From Prolixibacteraceae bacterium (GTDB lineage: Bacteria > Bacteroidota > Bacteroidia > Bacteroidales > Prolixibacteraceae), in the NCBI GenBank assembly GCA_019720755.1, contig CP081303.1, positions 4,336,501 to 4,400,500 on the forward strand: DNA of 64,000 nucleotides, in the 5' to 3' direction. Position numbers and translations under genes: made by a program. How positions within the stretch are numbered: position 1 is the stretch's first letter; every line of letters begins with the position of its first letter. Below the pieces are notes generated by a model. The model ran no database searches, was not told where the DNA came from, and saw only the letters and a list, made by a program, of their open reading frames with translations. Below, piece by piece: positions 10,020 to 19,105 of the stretch.

Positions 10020-10063
10020 CCCTTTGGTTACCCCTAGAGTAACTAAAGGGTATCCAAAGGGTA
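10020..10063. repeat. Imperfect 15-bp inverted repeat in the M23-purN intergenic region
   Basis: ACCCTTTGGTTACCC (10020-10034) pairs with GGGTATCCAAAGGGT (10049-10063) with one mismatch. It sits in a roughly 450-base gene-free stretch (9656-10108) downstream of both flanking genes, which converge on it. There is no T-run on either strand. It could be an intergenic palindromic repeat or a weak purN terminator. I see nothing else in the stretch apart from the M23 terminator. Confidence 0.5.
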
Positions 10064-10108
10064 TCTGAATCTGCTTTTATTATATCTATTGTTACATGTG
10101 AGATCCAA

Positions 10109-10672
10109 CTACTTTAGGGAAAGAACGGATTCAATTATTTGAGGATAGAAATGGTGTTCAAGATGATGAATCTTTTGTTGTAAACTTTCTGGAGTTTCGT
10201 TTTTATCCAAAAGAATCTCTTTTTGAAGTAGAATTTCCCCTTTGTCATACTGTTCATTTACTCGATGGATGGTGATACCACTAATTTTCTCGTTATTTTG
10301 GATGACTGCTTCATGTACATGAGAGCCATACATTCCTTTTCCTCCGTATTTTGGTAGAAGAGATGGATGTATATTGATTATAGAAAAGGAGTTTACAAGT
10401 GAAGGAGGGATCATCACAAGGAATCCAGCAAGAACAATTAGGTCAATTTTTCGATTTTTTAGAAGAGCTATAATATGTTCTGTGTCGTTAAAGTCCTTCC
10501 TGTTTACTACAATAGATTCTATTTGTTCGTCCTTCGCAATATACAGCACACCTGCATCTGTGTTGTTGCTTAGAATAATGCGAACATGAACCTCTTTGCT
10601 CTGTTTGAAGTGTTTAATTATGTTCTTTGTATTCGTTCCTTTGCCGGATGCGAATATGGCTATCTGTTTCAT
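10109..10672 (-). CDS. purN: Phosphoribosylglycinamide formyltransferase
   Basis: This enzyme transfers a formyl group from 10-formyltetrahydrofolate to GAR in the third step of de novo purine synthesis. The start chosen (187 aa) is the ATG giving MKQIAIFASGKGTN, which aligns with the family N-terminus; a longer frame from 10717 adds 15 unlikely residues. The phosphate-binding loop SGKGTN is near residues 9-14. The catalytic segment INIHPSLLPKYGGKGMYG carries the Asn and His of the active site in the Bacteroidota-type form, and the third catalytic residue is the Asp of YDKGEIL. It stands alone, divergent from acpP. Confidence 0.93.
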   Translation of the reverse strand: MKQIAIFASGKGTNTKNIIKHFKQSKEVHVRIILSNNTDAGVLYIAKDEQIESIVVNRKDFNDTEHIIALLKNRKIDLIVLAGFLVMIPPSLVNSFSIINIHPSLLPKYGGKGMYGSHVHEAVIQNNEKISGITIHRVNEQYDKGEILLQKEILLDKNETPESLQQKIHHLEHHFYPQIIESVLSLK

Positions 10673-10782
10673 ATGTAGTTTGTTGAGTAGTTTTGTATAA
10701 TAGACTTTTAGACTCATATTTTCGAAAAAAGACAGGAAAGTCTCTGTTTGAACTCCGAATTGCTAGAATTAAGATAAAAAGC

Positions 10783-10814
10783 TTTGAAATTAAAACCGAT
10801 TCTTTATTACTTTG
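10783..10814 (+). promoter_or_regulatory. Putative Bacteroidota-type promoter of acpP
   Basis: TTTG (10783-10786) and TTACTTTG (10807-10814, five of six consensus bases of TAnnTTTG) are separated by 20 bases, about 50 bases ahead of the acpP start. The match is good but inferred by eye. Confidence 0.4.
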
Positions 10815-10863
10815 TATCGTAGAAAATATTTCATTCAAATTTAATCATTTAAAATTTACAGTT

Positions 10864-11100
10864 ATGTCTGACTATTCAGCAAAAGTAAAAGAAATTATCG
10901 TAGAAAAATTGGGTGTTGACGAAAGCGAAGTAACACTAGAGGCTTCATTCACAAATGATCTAGGAGCTGACTCATTGGATACTGTTGAGTTGATCATGGA
11001 ATTCGAAAAAGAATTCGATATCGAGATTGCAGACGATCAAGCTGAGAAGATTGGTACTGTAGGTGAGGCTATTTCTCACATCGAAGAAGCTAAAAAATAA
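10864..11100 (+). CDS. acpP: Acyl carrier protein
   Basis: This 78-aa acidic helical protein carries growing acyl chains in type II fatty acid synthesis. The phosphopantetheine attachment site is Ser37 in [10 protein letters not shown], the usual position. The ATG at 10864 gives the standard family length and N-terminus; the longer frame upstream runs through the purN-acpP intergenic region and was rejected. fabF follows after 30 bases and then rnc, a widely conserved arrangement that suggests a single transcript. Confidence 0.96.
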   Translation: MSDYSAKVKEIIVEKLGVDESEVTLEASFTNDLGADSLDTVELIMEFEKEFDIEIADDQAEKIGTVGEAISHIEEAKK

Positions 11101-11130
11101 TTTTACCTATATAAAAGGATTTCTTCCGGT

Positions 11131-12381
11131 ATGGAATTGAAACGAGTTGTAGTCACAGGACTAGGAACAATCAACCCCCTCGGAAAAAACGTTGAAGAGT
11201 ACTGGGAAGGTCTTAAAAATGGGGTCAGCGGAGCTGGTCCCATTACCAGATTTGACTCTTCAAAGTTTAAAACTCATTTTGCATGCGAGATCAAAGATTA
11301 TAATCCACAGGATTATTTGGATCGCAAAGAGGTTCGTAAACATGATTTATATGCACAGTTTGCATATGTGGCTGCGGATCAGGCAATTGAGCATTGTGGT
11401 GTTGATTTAGAAAAATTAGATAGAGATAGAGCTGGAATTATATGGGGTGCTGGTATTGGAGGGTTAGATACTTTCTATAATGAAGTAACTGCTTTCAATT
11501 CAAGGCCAGAGTCTCCAAAGTTTTCTCCATTCTTTATCCCAAAGATGATTGCAAATATTGCTTGTGGTAATATTTCAATCAAATATGGTTTTAGAGGACC
11601 AAACTTGACAACAGTGACAGCTTGTGCTTCTTCGTCTCATGCGATTTATGATGCTGCAAACCTAATTAGATTAGGAAAAGCGGATCTACTTATTGCAGGA
11701 GGATCAGAGGCAGCTATTAACAAAGCTGGTATTGGTGGATTTAATGCAATGAGAGCAATCTCAACACGTAACGATGATCCTAAAACAGCCTCTCGTCCTT
11801 TCGATAAGGATCGTGATGGGTTTGTGATGGGTGAAGGTGGTGCAGCCCTTATTCTTGAAGAGTATGAGCATGCAGTTGCACGTGGTGCAAAAATCTATGC
11901 TGAAGTTGCAGGAGTTGGAATGAGTGCAGATGCTTACCATATGACAGCGCCAGATCCAAATGGAGCAGGTGCGGCCTTGTGTATGCGTTTAGCATTAGAA
12001 GATGCAGGTATGAGTGTCGATGAGATTGATTATATCAACGTTCATGGTACTTCTACAGGTCTAGGAGATATTGCTGAGCCAAAAGCAATTAAGGAAGTAT
12101 TTGGTGATAGGATCTATGATGTGAGCATTAGCTCTACCAAGTCAATGACAGGTCACCTATTAGGAGCAGCCGGATCGGTTGAAGCGATTGCAGGTATTTT
12201 GGCAATGCAGAATAATATTGTTCCTCCAACAATTAATCATTTTGAGTTAGATCCAGAATTGGATTCAAAAATTGATTTTACATTCAATGAGGCGAAAGAG
12301 CGTGAAGTAAATGCATTCTTGAGCAATACATTTGGATTTGGAGGTCACAATGCGACTTTAATATTCAAAAAAATGAATTAA
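11131..12381 (+). CDS. fabF: Beta-ketoacyl-ACP synthase II
   Basis: This 416-aa condensing enzyme catalyses elongation of acyl-ACP with malonyl-ACP. The thiolase-fold catalytic triad is visible: Cys165 in TACASSSHA, and the two His residues in NVHGTSTGLGD and KSMTGHLLGAAGSVEA. The C-terminal NTFGFGGHNATLIF is also typical. The length matches KAS II enzymes from other bacteria. It lies between acpP and rnc with very short spacing, so the three are probably cotranscribed. Confidence 0.96.
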   Translation: MELKRVVVTGLGTINPLGKNVEEYWEGLKNGVSGAGPITRFDSSKFKTHFACEIKDYNPQDYLDRKEVRKHDLYAQFAYVAADQAIEHCGVDLEKLDRDRAGIIWGAGIGGLDTFYNEVTAFNSRPESPKFSPFFIPKMIANIACGNISIKYGFRGPNLTTVTACASSSHAIYDAANLIRLGKADLLIAGGSEAAINKAGIGGFNAMRAISTRNDDPKTASRPFDKDRDGFVMGEGGAALILEEYEHAVARGAKIYAEVAGVGMSADAYHMTAPDPNGAGAALCMRLALEDAGMSVDEIDYINVHGTSTGLGDIAEPKAIKEVFGDRIYDVSISSTKSMTGHLLGAAGSVEAIAGILAMQNNIVPPTINHFELDPELDSKIDFTFNEAKEREVNAFLSNTFGFGGHNATLIFKKMN

Positions 12382-12383
12382 CA

Positions 12384-13112
12384 GTGATCAAAACGTTAAT
12401 ACATAGGGTAAAACTCTTTTCTTCTCCTAGAAAAGAGTTTTACTTGTTTTTGAAATCTGTGTTAGGAGTTACTCCAGGGAAACTTCTATTTTATGATATT
12501 GCTTTCATTCATAAATCGGCATCTACAACAGATCTACGAGGGTGCCCTGTAAATAATGAGCGTCTTGAATATCTTGGTGATGCTATACTAGGAGCTGTTG
12601 TTGCAGATTACTTGTTCAAAAGGTTTCCAAATAAAGATGAGGGTTTTTTAACCCAGATGAGATCTAAGTTAGTGAATCGCTCATTTTTAACGAAACTTAC
12701 ATTCCAAACAGGTTTAGACCGATACGTTGAATCTACAACCAATTCGAAGAATGAGACAAGTCATATTTATGGAGATGCTTTTGAAGCGCTTATTGGTGCT
12801 TTATATCTTGATAAAGGATATGAAGTGACGCAAAGAGTGATCGTTCAAAGTATTATTCGAAAATATGTAAATATCAATGAAGTACAGGAGGTTAATACAA
12901 ATTTCAAAAGTCAATTGATAGAGTGGGGACAAAAAAATAAAGTCTCAGTAACTTTTGATACCTATGAGGAGTCTCGTCAACAGTCCAACTTGCCTCCATT
13001 TATCGCAGTAGTAAAGATAGATGGGCAAAAACGTGGAAATGGGAGAGGGTATTCGAAAAAAGAAGCACAGCAGAATGCTGCTAAGAGTGCTTTTGAGAAA
13101 ATGGACATATAA
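12384..13112 (+). CDS. rnc: Ribonuclease III
   Basis: This is the double-strand-specific endoribonuclease for rRNA and mRNA processing. The catalytic domain carries the signature NERLEYLGDA (residues 58-67) and the second acidic cluster in HIYGDAFEALIGALYLD. A C-terminal dsRNA-binding domain (~165-240) ends in GRGYSKKEAQQNAAKSAFEKM. The start is GTG at 12384, two bases after the fabF stop, which suggests translational coupling. It is 242 aa, close to Bacteroidota relatives. Confidence 0.95.
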   Translation: MIKTLIHRVKLFSSPRKEFYLFLKSVLGVTPGKLLFYDIAFIHKSASTTDLRGCPVNNERLEYLGDAILGAVVADYLFKRFPNKDEGFLTQMRSKLVNRSFLTKLTFQTGLDRYVESTTNSKNETSHIYGDAFEALIGALYLDKGYEVTQRVIVQSIIRKYVNINEVQEVNTNFKSQLIEWGQKNKVSVTFDTYEESRQQSNLPPFIAVVKIDGQKRGNGRGYSKKEAQQNAAKSAFEKMDI

Positions 13113-13119
13113 AAAATAC

Positions 13120-13145
13120 AAAAAGGCGGGAGTTCCCGCCTTTTT
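13120..13145 (+). terminator. Rho-independent terminator of the acpP-fabF-rnc operon
   Basis: An 11-bp stem (13120-13130 with 13135-13145, core GGCGGG/CCCGCC) with loop AGTT begins 8 bases after the rnc stop and ends in five T residues. Confidence 0.92.
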
Positions 13146-13378
13146 AACCAAAACCTAAATTCACCTTGTGAAAAACTTAGTTAACCCCAAAAATTAAAAC
13201 CTATTAACCATGTTTTCGGCTGCAAATCTATATTAAATGTTTTAAAACACAAACCATCTATTGGTTTTTTTTTACATTAGTCTCTGAAAATATGTAAAAT
13301 AGAATGATTCTTTCTTTGTTTTTTTCATATTTTGGCATTTTAAAGTTAAATCATGTTTCAAATCTTAATCATGAAAAA

Positions 13379-13401
13379 TTTAACATGTATCTTTAACATG
13401 T
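13379..13401. repeat. Two direct repeats of TTTAACATGT upstream of the histidine kinase
   Basis: TTTAACATGT occurs at 13379-13388 and 13392-13401, with starts 13 bp apart, ending one base before the kinase ATG. The position is suggestive of a binding site or translational control element, but function is unknown. Confidence 0.45.
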
Positions 13402-13402
13402 C

Positions 13403-14821
13403 ATGAATAAAAGATTTGTTTACATATTAGGCGGTGTTATGGCATTGGTTGTCGTACTACTTATTTTAGTGCAGTACATGTCTATACGCCGAAATGTAGA
13501 GTTAAAAGAGGGCTATTTTCACAATCTAGTGAATAGTACTCTTGTGAACGTTGTTCGTCGATTAGAGATCGATGAATTTAAGAAGGGGTTGACTGAGCAG
13601 ACCGTAGAGTCTTATATTGTGCTCAGAGACTCTTCACGTATCTTTATTACTGATACCATAACTTATGATGAGGATATTTCGGAAGAAGAGATTGGTAAGG
13701 ATATTGGTAAGCTGACTTTTAGTAATGAAGGATCTAGTTTAAGTTTCAATCAGAGAGTTCAGCTTCAGAATCGACCGATTCTAGAACGAATAGATTCCAC
13801 TATATTACGTTCGATTATTTATCAAGAGCTTCACAAGAATGGTATTAACCTTAGGTTTTTGTGTGCCATAAAGACATGTTATACGAGCTACCGTAGTTAT
13901 GTATGGAAAGATCCTGGTTATGACAGTCAAGGGTATGATGAGGAGACGATGATGTTGTTTCCACAAGATATTCATCCTAAGGCATATGTTTTGGCAATCT
14001 ATTTTCCTGATAAGATAGATTATATCGGACAACAGGTTGGTATGTTTGTATTACCTTCTTTTCTGTTGACTTCGATAATTATTTTGGTTTTTATTTTAAC
14101 CCTCAATATAATTTTGCGTCAGAAAAAGATTTCACAAATAAAAAATGATTTTGTGAATAATATGACGCATGAGTTAAAAACTCCAATCTCAACCATCTCT
14201 TTAGCGTCCCAGATGTTAAAAGATTCAAGTGTTACGCATTCTCAGAAGTCCGTGTCACATATTTCTAGAGTGATATATGACGAAAGTAAGCGATTAAGCC
14301 ATCAAGTAGAGAAGGTTTTGCAGATGGCAGTTTTTAATGAAGGTAAATTAAAGTTAATTTTTAATGAACTAAAAGTTAATGATATTGTTTATCAAGTAAC
14401 AGAGAATTTTGGAGTTCGTTTTACTAAAGAAAGTGGGTCATTAGATGTTGACTTACGAGCTGATCGCGATAGAGTAAAGGCCGATGAGGTTCATTTTTCA
14501 AATGTTATCTTTAATTTATTGGATAATGCTTGTAAATATAGTGGTGAAATTCCACGAATTGAAGTAAAAACTTATAACGAGGACGATCATATCGTAGTTG
14601 AGATCAAAGATTATGGCATAGGAATTGCTAAAGAACATTTAAAGCAGATCTTTGATCGATTTTATAGAGTTCCGACAGGTAACGTACATGATGTAAAAGG
14701 TTTTGGCCTAGGATTAAGTTATGTTCACAAAGTAATTGAACAACACCAAGGTGTAATTCAAGTAGAAAGTGTACTGGGGAAGGGAACAGTGTTTAAGATT
14801 TATCTACCGGCAAAAAAATAG
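13403..14821 (+). CDS. rprX: Two-component sensor histidine kinase (RprX-like)
   Basis: This 472-aa inner-membrane kinase has a transmembrane helix at ~5-24, a periplasmic sensor of ~185 residues, and a second helix at ~212-236. These precede a HisKA domain with His256 in NNMTHELKTPIST and a HATPase domain: N box (FNLLDNACKYSG), G1 (VEIKDYGIGI) and G2 (GFGLGLSYV). It lacks a clear HAMP domain. Three bases separate it from the response-regulator gene, so the two form an operon. The regulator looks like Bacteroides RprY, and the symbol rests on that pairing. The periplasmic ligand is unknown. Confidence 0.85.
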   Translation: MNKRFVYILGGVMALVVVLLILVQYMSIRRNVELKEGYFHNLVNSTLVNVVRRLEIDEFKKGLTEQTVESYIVLRDSSRIFITDTITYDEDISEEEIGKDIGKLTFSNEGSSLSFNQRVQLQNRPILERIDSTILRSIIYQELHKNGINLRFLCAIKTCYTSYRSYVWKDPGYDSQGYDEETMMLFPQDIHPKAYVLAIYFPDKIDYIGQQVGMFVLPSFLLTSIIILVFILTLNIILRQKKISQIKNDFVNNMTHELKTPISTISLASQMLKDSSVTHSQKSVSHISRVIYDESKRLSHQVEKVLQMAVFNEGKLKLIFNELKVNDIVYQVTENFGVRFTKESGSLDVDLRADRDRVKADEVHFSNVIFNLLDNACKYSGEIPRIEVKTYNEDDHIVVEIKDYGIGIAKEHLKQIFDRFYRVPTGNVHDVKGFGLGLSYVHKVIEQHQGVIQVESVLGKGTVFKIYLPAKK

Positions 14822-14824
14822 AAT

Positions 14825-15526
14825 ATGATTATGGAACAAAAGACACGCATTCTACTAGCAGAAGATGACGAGAATTTAGGTCTATTGCTTAAAGAGTATC
14901 TTGTGGCGAAAGGTTACGATACAGATTTATTTGAAGATGGAGAAGCTGCTTATCATGGTTTTATGAAGAGTAAGTATAGTTTATGCATTTTCGATGTGAT
15001 GATGCCAAAGAAAGATGGGTTTTCTTTAGCAAAGGATATTCGAATGGTAAATGCAGACATTCCAATTATCTTCTTAACGGCAAAGAATCTAAAAGAGGAT
15101 GTTTTAGAAGGGTTTAAAATTGGTGCGGATGATTATATGACCAAACCGTTTAGTATGGAAGAACTAATTTTCCGTATTGAAGCAATATTGCGTCGTATCT
15201 CTCAAGAGAACCAAGAGTCTGCTCAAACAGTATTTAAATTGGGAAATTTAAGTTTTGATTCTCGTAAGCAGACTTTGACAAATCAGTTGAATGATGATAT
15301 TACTAAATTGACTACAAAAGAGTCGGATTTGTTACGTCTTCTTTGTGTTAATGCTAATAAAGTTCTTGAAAGAAATTTTGCATTGAAAACGATATGGGTT
15401 GATGACAACTATTTCAATGCAAGAAGCATGGATGTTTATATCACGAAACTGCGAAAGCATTTAAAACAAGAACCAAGCGTTGAGATTATCAACGTTCATG
15501 GTAAAGGATATAAGTTGATCGTATAA
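14825..15526 (+). CDS. rprY: OmpR/PhoB-type response regulator (RprY-like)
   Basis: This is a 233-aa transcription factor. The receiver domain (1-~125) has the acidic pocket Glu13/Asp14/Asp15, the phospho-acceptor Asp57 (FDVMMPKKDG) and the switch residues TAK and DDYMTKPF. A winged-helix DNA-binding domain (~140-233) ends in KLRKHLKQEP...INVHGKGYKLIV. Length and receiver sequence agree with RprY of Bacteroides and Porphyromonas as I remember them. The upstream kinase is the likely phosphodonor. Confidence 0.88.
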   Translation: MIMEQKTRILLAEDDENLGLLLKEYLVAKGYDTDLFEDGEAAYHGFMKSKYSLCIFDVMMPKKDGFSLAKDIRMVNADIPIIFLTAKNLKEDVLEGFKIGADDYMTKPFSMEELIFRIEAILRRISQENQESAQTVFKLGNLSFDSRKQTLTNQLNDDITKLTTKESDLLRLLCVNANKVLERNFALKTIWVDDNYFNARSMDVYITKLRKHLKQEPSVEIINVHGKGYKLIV

Positions 15527-15530
15527 TTTT

Positions 15531-15564
15531 AAAAAAAGAGCTCTAAAAAAGAGCTCTTTTTTTT
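15531..15564. terminator. Terminator between rprY and thiL, probably bidirectional
   Basis: A 13-bp stem (15531-15543 with 15551-15563, core AGAGCTC) with A-rich left and T-rich right flanks lies five bases after the rprY stop. The A-rich left side lets it also end thiL transcription on the minus strand. Confidence 0.88.
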
Positions 15565-15582
15565 GCTCTTTATAATCTGATT

Positions 15583-16638
15583 TTACTCTTTGTCTTCTCT
15601 TTTATTCATTATAGGATTCCATCCTTGCGCTTCCAAAGGGATAAATTTACCCATGCCCGCAGTCACGAGGTTTGCTCCTTCTTCTTTCTCTGTAATATGT
15701 CCTAGAACTGAGATCATCGGGTTGTTTTTAATCTTATCGTACTCCTTGATGTCGATTGTGAAGAGAAGTTCATAGTCTTCACCTCCATTTAATGCTGCCA
15801 CAATAGGGTTCATGTTCATCTCTTGTGCCAGGTCTTGAGTGTTTGGATGATAAGGAATCTTATCCTCGTATACGCGACATCCAACGCCTGACTGTTCACA
15901 AAGGTGTAGCACTTCAGAAGACAAACCATCAGAGATATCGATCATTGCAGTAGGGCATACATCGTTGTCTTTGAAAAGTTGAATAACATCTTTTCTTGGT
16001 TCTGGTTTTAATTGTCTTTCAAGAAGATAGTCGTACTCTTTAAACTCTGGTTGCATCTTTGGGTTTACTTTGTATACCTCATTTTCTCTTTCAAGAAGTT
16101 GAAGTCCCATATATGCGCCACCAAGATCTCCAGAAACACAAAGAAGATTGCTTGGTTTTGCTCCATTTCTATAAACCACTTTTTCTTCGTCTACTTCCCC
16201 TATCGCAGTAATGGAAATGGTTAGTCCTGTAAGAGAAGATGTAGTGTCACCACCAACAAGATCAACACCATATCTTTGACAAGCTAGATGTATTCCTTGA
16301 TATAGTTGTTCAATTGCTTCTAATGAAAATTTAGAGGATAGAGCAAGAGAAACGGTCACCTGTTTTGGGGTGGCATTCATTGCATAAACATCTGATAAAT
16401 TCACTGCAATAGCTTTGTATCCTAGATGTTTTAAAGGAACATACATTAAATTGAAATGAATCCCTTCAGTCAGCATATCAGTGGTAACAACAACTCTTTT
16501 GTTTGGGTAATTCAATACCGCACAGTCGTCGCCAACCCCTTTGATAGTACTCTCGTTTTGTAACGCTATTTTGTTGGTTAAATGCTTAATAAGACCAAAC
16601 TCTCCAAGGTCGGATAGCTCCGTTTTTTGATTACTCAT
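15583..16638 (-). CDS. thiL: Thiamine-monophosphate kinase
   Basis: ThiL phosphorylates thiamine monophosphate to the active pyrophosphate using ATP. The ATG at 16638 (351 aa) is preferred over a GTG at 16647. Family marks include GVGDDCAVL near residue 38 (metal and nucleotide binding), TTDMLTEGIHFN, VNLSDVYAM, VGGDTTSS and the late MIDISDGLSSE, all typical of the PurM/ThiL ATP-grasp-like fold. It is a single gene divergent from the suf operon. No other thiamine genes are present in the window. Confidence 0.94.
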   Translation of the reverse strand: MSNQKTELSDLGEFGLIKHLTNKIALQNESTIKGVGDDCAVLNYPNKRVVVTTDMLTEGIHFNLMYVPLKHLGYKAIAVNLSDVYAMNATPKQVTVSLALSSKFSLEAIEQLYQGIHLACQRYGVDLVGGDTTSSLTGLTISITAIGEVDEEKVVYRNGAKPSNLLCVSGDLGGAYMGLQLLERENEVYKVNPKMQPEFKEYDYLLERQLKPEPRKDVIQLFKDNDVCPTAMIDISDGLSSEVLHLCEQSGVGCRVYEDKIPYHPNTQDLAQEMNMNPIVAALNGGEDYELLFTIDIKEYDKIKNNPMISVLGHITEKEEGANLVTAGMGKFIPLEAQGWNPIMNKREDKE

Positions 16639-16710
16639 GAGGTTCACAGTTTTTTAAGACCTATTGGTATGATTTATAACTTTTCTACTGCAAAAATAGG
16701 ATTTGTTTGT

Positions 16711-16718
16711 TATCTTTG
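16711..16718 (+). promoter_or_regulatory. Putative -7 element (TATCTTTG) of the suf operon
   Basis: TATCTTTG matches the Bacteroidota TAnnTTTG consensus fully and lies 146 bases ahead of sufB. A good -33 TTTG is not evident. The ~140-base leader between it and the start has no recognised riboswitch fold. Confidence 0.4.
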
Positions 16719-16863
16719 CAATTAATATTAAACGAGTCTGAATAACTCAGTTAACGTTATAATAGCCTGCGAGAGAGAGGTGGTTTGCTGAGGTGTTGAT
16801 TCAGAACATTACAAATCTTCTTTATTGTATTTTTAAGGAGAGATAATAATAAGAGGAATCAAG

Positions 16864-18309
16864 ATGGGAGATCAAGATAAGTTACTTAACGAAGTCACAC
16901 AGAGAGAATATCAGTATGGCTTTGTCTCAGATATTGATACGGAGACGATCACAAAAGGTCTTAATGAAGACGTTATTCGCCTTATCTCTTCAAAGAAGAA
17001 GGAGCCGAAGTTTATGTTGGATTATAGGCTGAAAGCCTACAGATATTGGCTGAAGATGGAAATGCCCAAATGGGCTCACCTTAATATACCAGAGATAGAT
17101 TTTCAAGAAATAATCTATTATGCAGCTCCAAAAAGCACACCCAAATATGAGAGTCTAGATGAAGTTGACCCTGAATTATTAGCTACTTTTGATAAGCTGG
17201 GAATACCACTTCAAGAGCAGAAACAACTTACAGGTATTGCAGTAGATGCTGTGATCGATAGTGTTTCTGTGAAAACTACTTTTAAAGAGACTCTTTCCGA
17301 GAAAGGGATTATTTTTTGTTCGTTTAGTGAAGCGGTACAAGAACATCCAGATCTTATACAAAAATATTTAGGGAAAGCAGTCCCTTATACCGATAACTAT
17401 TTCTCTGCACTAAATTCTGCAGTATTTAGTGATGGTTCGTTCTGTTATATTCCTAAGGGGGTAAGATGTCCAATGGAACTATCTACGTACTTTAGAATTA
17501 ATGCCTCTAATACAGGTCAGTTCGAGAGGACTTTAATTGTTGCTGAGGATGATTCTTATGTGTCATACCTAGAGGGGTGTACTGCTCCACAAAGAGACGA
17601 GAACCAGTTGCACGCTGCTGTTGTTGAGATTATATTAGAAAAAGGAGCAGAGGTAAAGTATAGTACTGTTCAGAACTGGTATCCTGGAGACAAGGATGGC
17701 AAAGGAGGTATCTATAACTTTGTTACGAAAAGAGGTATTTGTCGTGGAGATCGTTCCAAGCTTCTTTGGAATCAGGTAGAGACAGGATCAGCTGTTACAT
17801 GGAAGTACCCTAGTTGTGTTCTTATTGGAGACGATACTGTGGCTGAATTTAATTCAGTGGCACTAACCAATAACTACCAACAGGCTGATACAGGAACCAA
17901 AATGATTCATATCGGTAAAAACTCAAAGAGTACTATTGTATCAAAAGGGATTTCTGCTGGAAAATCAAGCAATGCATATCGTGGTTTGGTAAAAGTTGGG
18001 AAGAATGCCAACAATGCTAGAAACTTCTCACAGTGTGATTCGCTTCTTTTGGGAAACCAATGTGGAGCTCATACATTCCCATATGTTGAAGTTGCTAATA
18101 ATACTGCAGTGGTTGAACATGAAGCTACTACTTCTAAGATTGGTGAAGATCAGATATTTTATTGTAATCAACGAGGGATATCTACTGAAGATGCCATTGG
18201 TATGATCGTAAATGGTTATGCTAAAGAGGTTATCAATAAACTTCCAATGGAGTTTGCTGTGGAAGCACAAAGACTCCTTGAAATCAGTTTAGAAGGTAGT
18301 GTAGGGTAA
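16864..18309 (+). CDS. sufB: Fe-S cluster assembly scaffold SufB
   Basis: SufB is the scaffold subunit of the SufBC2D complex, on which Fe-S clusters are built in the cytoplasm. The 481-aa length and motifs are typical: [64 protein letters not shown] and the late [18 protein letters not shown]. It is the first gene of a six-gene plus-strand operon (sufB-C-D-S-E and a SufT-like gene). The surrounding order matches other Bacteroidota. Confidence 0.97.
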   Translation: MGDQDKLLNEVTQREYQYGFVSDIDTETITKGLNEDVIRLISSKKKEPKFMLDYRLKAYRYWLKMEMPKWAHLNIPEIDFQEIIYYAAPKSTPKYESLDEVDPELLATFDKLGIPLQEQKQLTGIAVDAVIDSVSVKTTFKETLSEKGIIFCSFSEAVQEHPDLIQKYLGKAVPYTDNYFSALNSAVFSDGSFCYIPKGVRCPMELSTYFRINASNTGQFERTLIVAEDDSYVSYLEGCTAPQRDENQLHAAVVEIILEKGAEVKYSTVQNWYPGDKDGKGGIYNFVTKRGICRGDRSKLLWNQVETGSAVTWKYPSCVLIGDDTVAEFNSVALTNNYQQADTGTKMIHIGKNSKSTIVSKGISAGKSSNAYRGLVKVGKNANNARNFSQCDSLLLGNQCGAHTFPYVEVANNTAVVEHEATTSKIGEDQIFYCNQRGISTEDAIGMIVNGYAKEVINKLPMEFAVEAQRLLEISLEGSVG

Positions 18310-18347
18310 AGAAAGTGTAGAAGTAAAAAAGAGAAAAGAAAAAAGTT

Positions 18348-19100
18348 ATGCTAAAAATAAAAGACCTTCAAGCTTCGGTAGAAGGAAAACAGATTTTAAA
18401 TGGACTAAATCTTGAGGTAAAACCAGGAGAAGTACATGCTATTATGGGACCTAACGGTGCTGGTAAATCTACTTTGGCCAATGTTTTGTCTGGAAATGAT
18501 AAATATGATATTATCGGTGGTTCTGTTGAATTTGATGGAAAATCATTAATAGATCTATCCCCAGAAGATCGTTCTAGAGAGGGATTGTTTTTGAGTTTCC
18601 AGTACCCCGTAGAGATTCCTGGTGTAAGTATGGTTAATTTCTTAAAGACCGCTGTAAACGAACATCGTAAGTATAAAAATCTACCTCCATTGAAAGCTGG
18701 AGACTTTTTGAAGATGATGCGTGAAAAGAAAGATCTTGTGCATATCGACTCAACTCTTACAAACCGTTCAGTAAATGAAGGTTTCTCAGGAGGAGAGAAG
18801 AAAAAGAATGAGATTTTTCAGATGGCAATGCTTCAACCTAAACTATCTATTCTAGATGAGACTGATTCTGGTTTGGATATTGATGCACTTCGTGTGGTTG
18901 CAAATGGTGTGAATGCGTTGAAAACAAAAGATAATGCAACGATTGTTGTAACTCACTATCAGCGATTATTAGACTATATTGTTCCTGATTATGTACATAT
19001 TTTGTATAAGGGACGTATTGTGAAGACTGCTGGAAAAGAGTTGGCACTTGAGTTAGAAGAAAAAGGATACGATTGGATTAAAGAAGAGATGGGAGAGTAA
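18348..19100 (+). CDS. sufC: Fe-S assembly ATPase SufC
   Basis: This soluble ABC ATPase powers rearrangement of the SufBCD scaffold. Walker A is GPNGAGKST (residues 34-42), the signature is SGGEKKKNEIFQM and Walker B is LSILDETDSGLD with the catalytic Glu. The His switch is in VVTHYQRLLDYI. The 250-aa length is usual. It sits 38 bases after sufB and 5 bases before sufD. Confidence 0.97.
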   Translation: MLKIKDLQASVEGKQILNGLNLEVKPGEVHAIMGPNGAGKSTLANVLSGNDKYDIIGGSVEFDGKSLIDLSPEDRSREGLFLSFQYPVEIPGVSMVNFLKTAVNEHRKYKNLPPLKAGDFLKMMREKKDLVHIDSTLTNRSVNEGFSGGEKKKNEIFQMAMLQPKLSILDETDSGLDIDALRVVANGVNALKTKDNATIVVTHYQRLLDYIVPDYVHILYKGRIVKTAGKELALELEEKGYDWIKEEMGE

Positions 19101-19105
19101 GCCTT

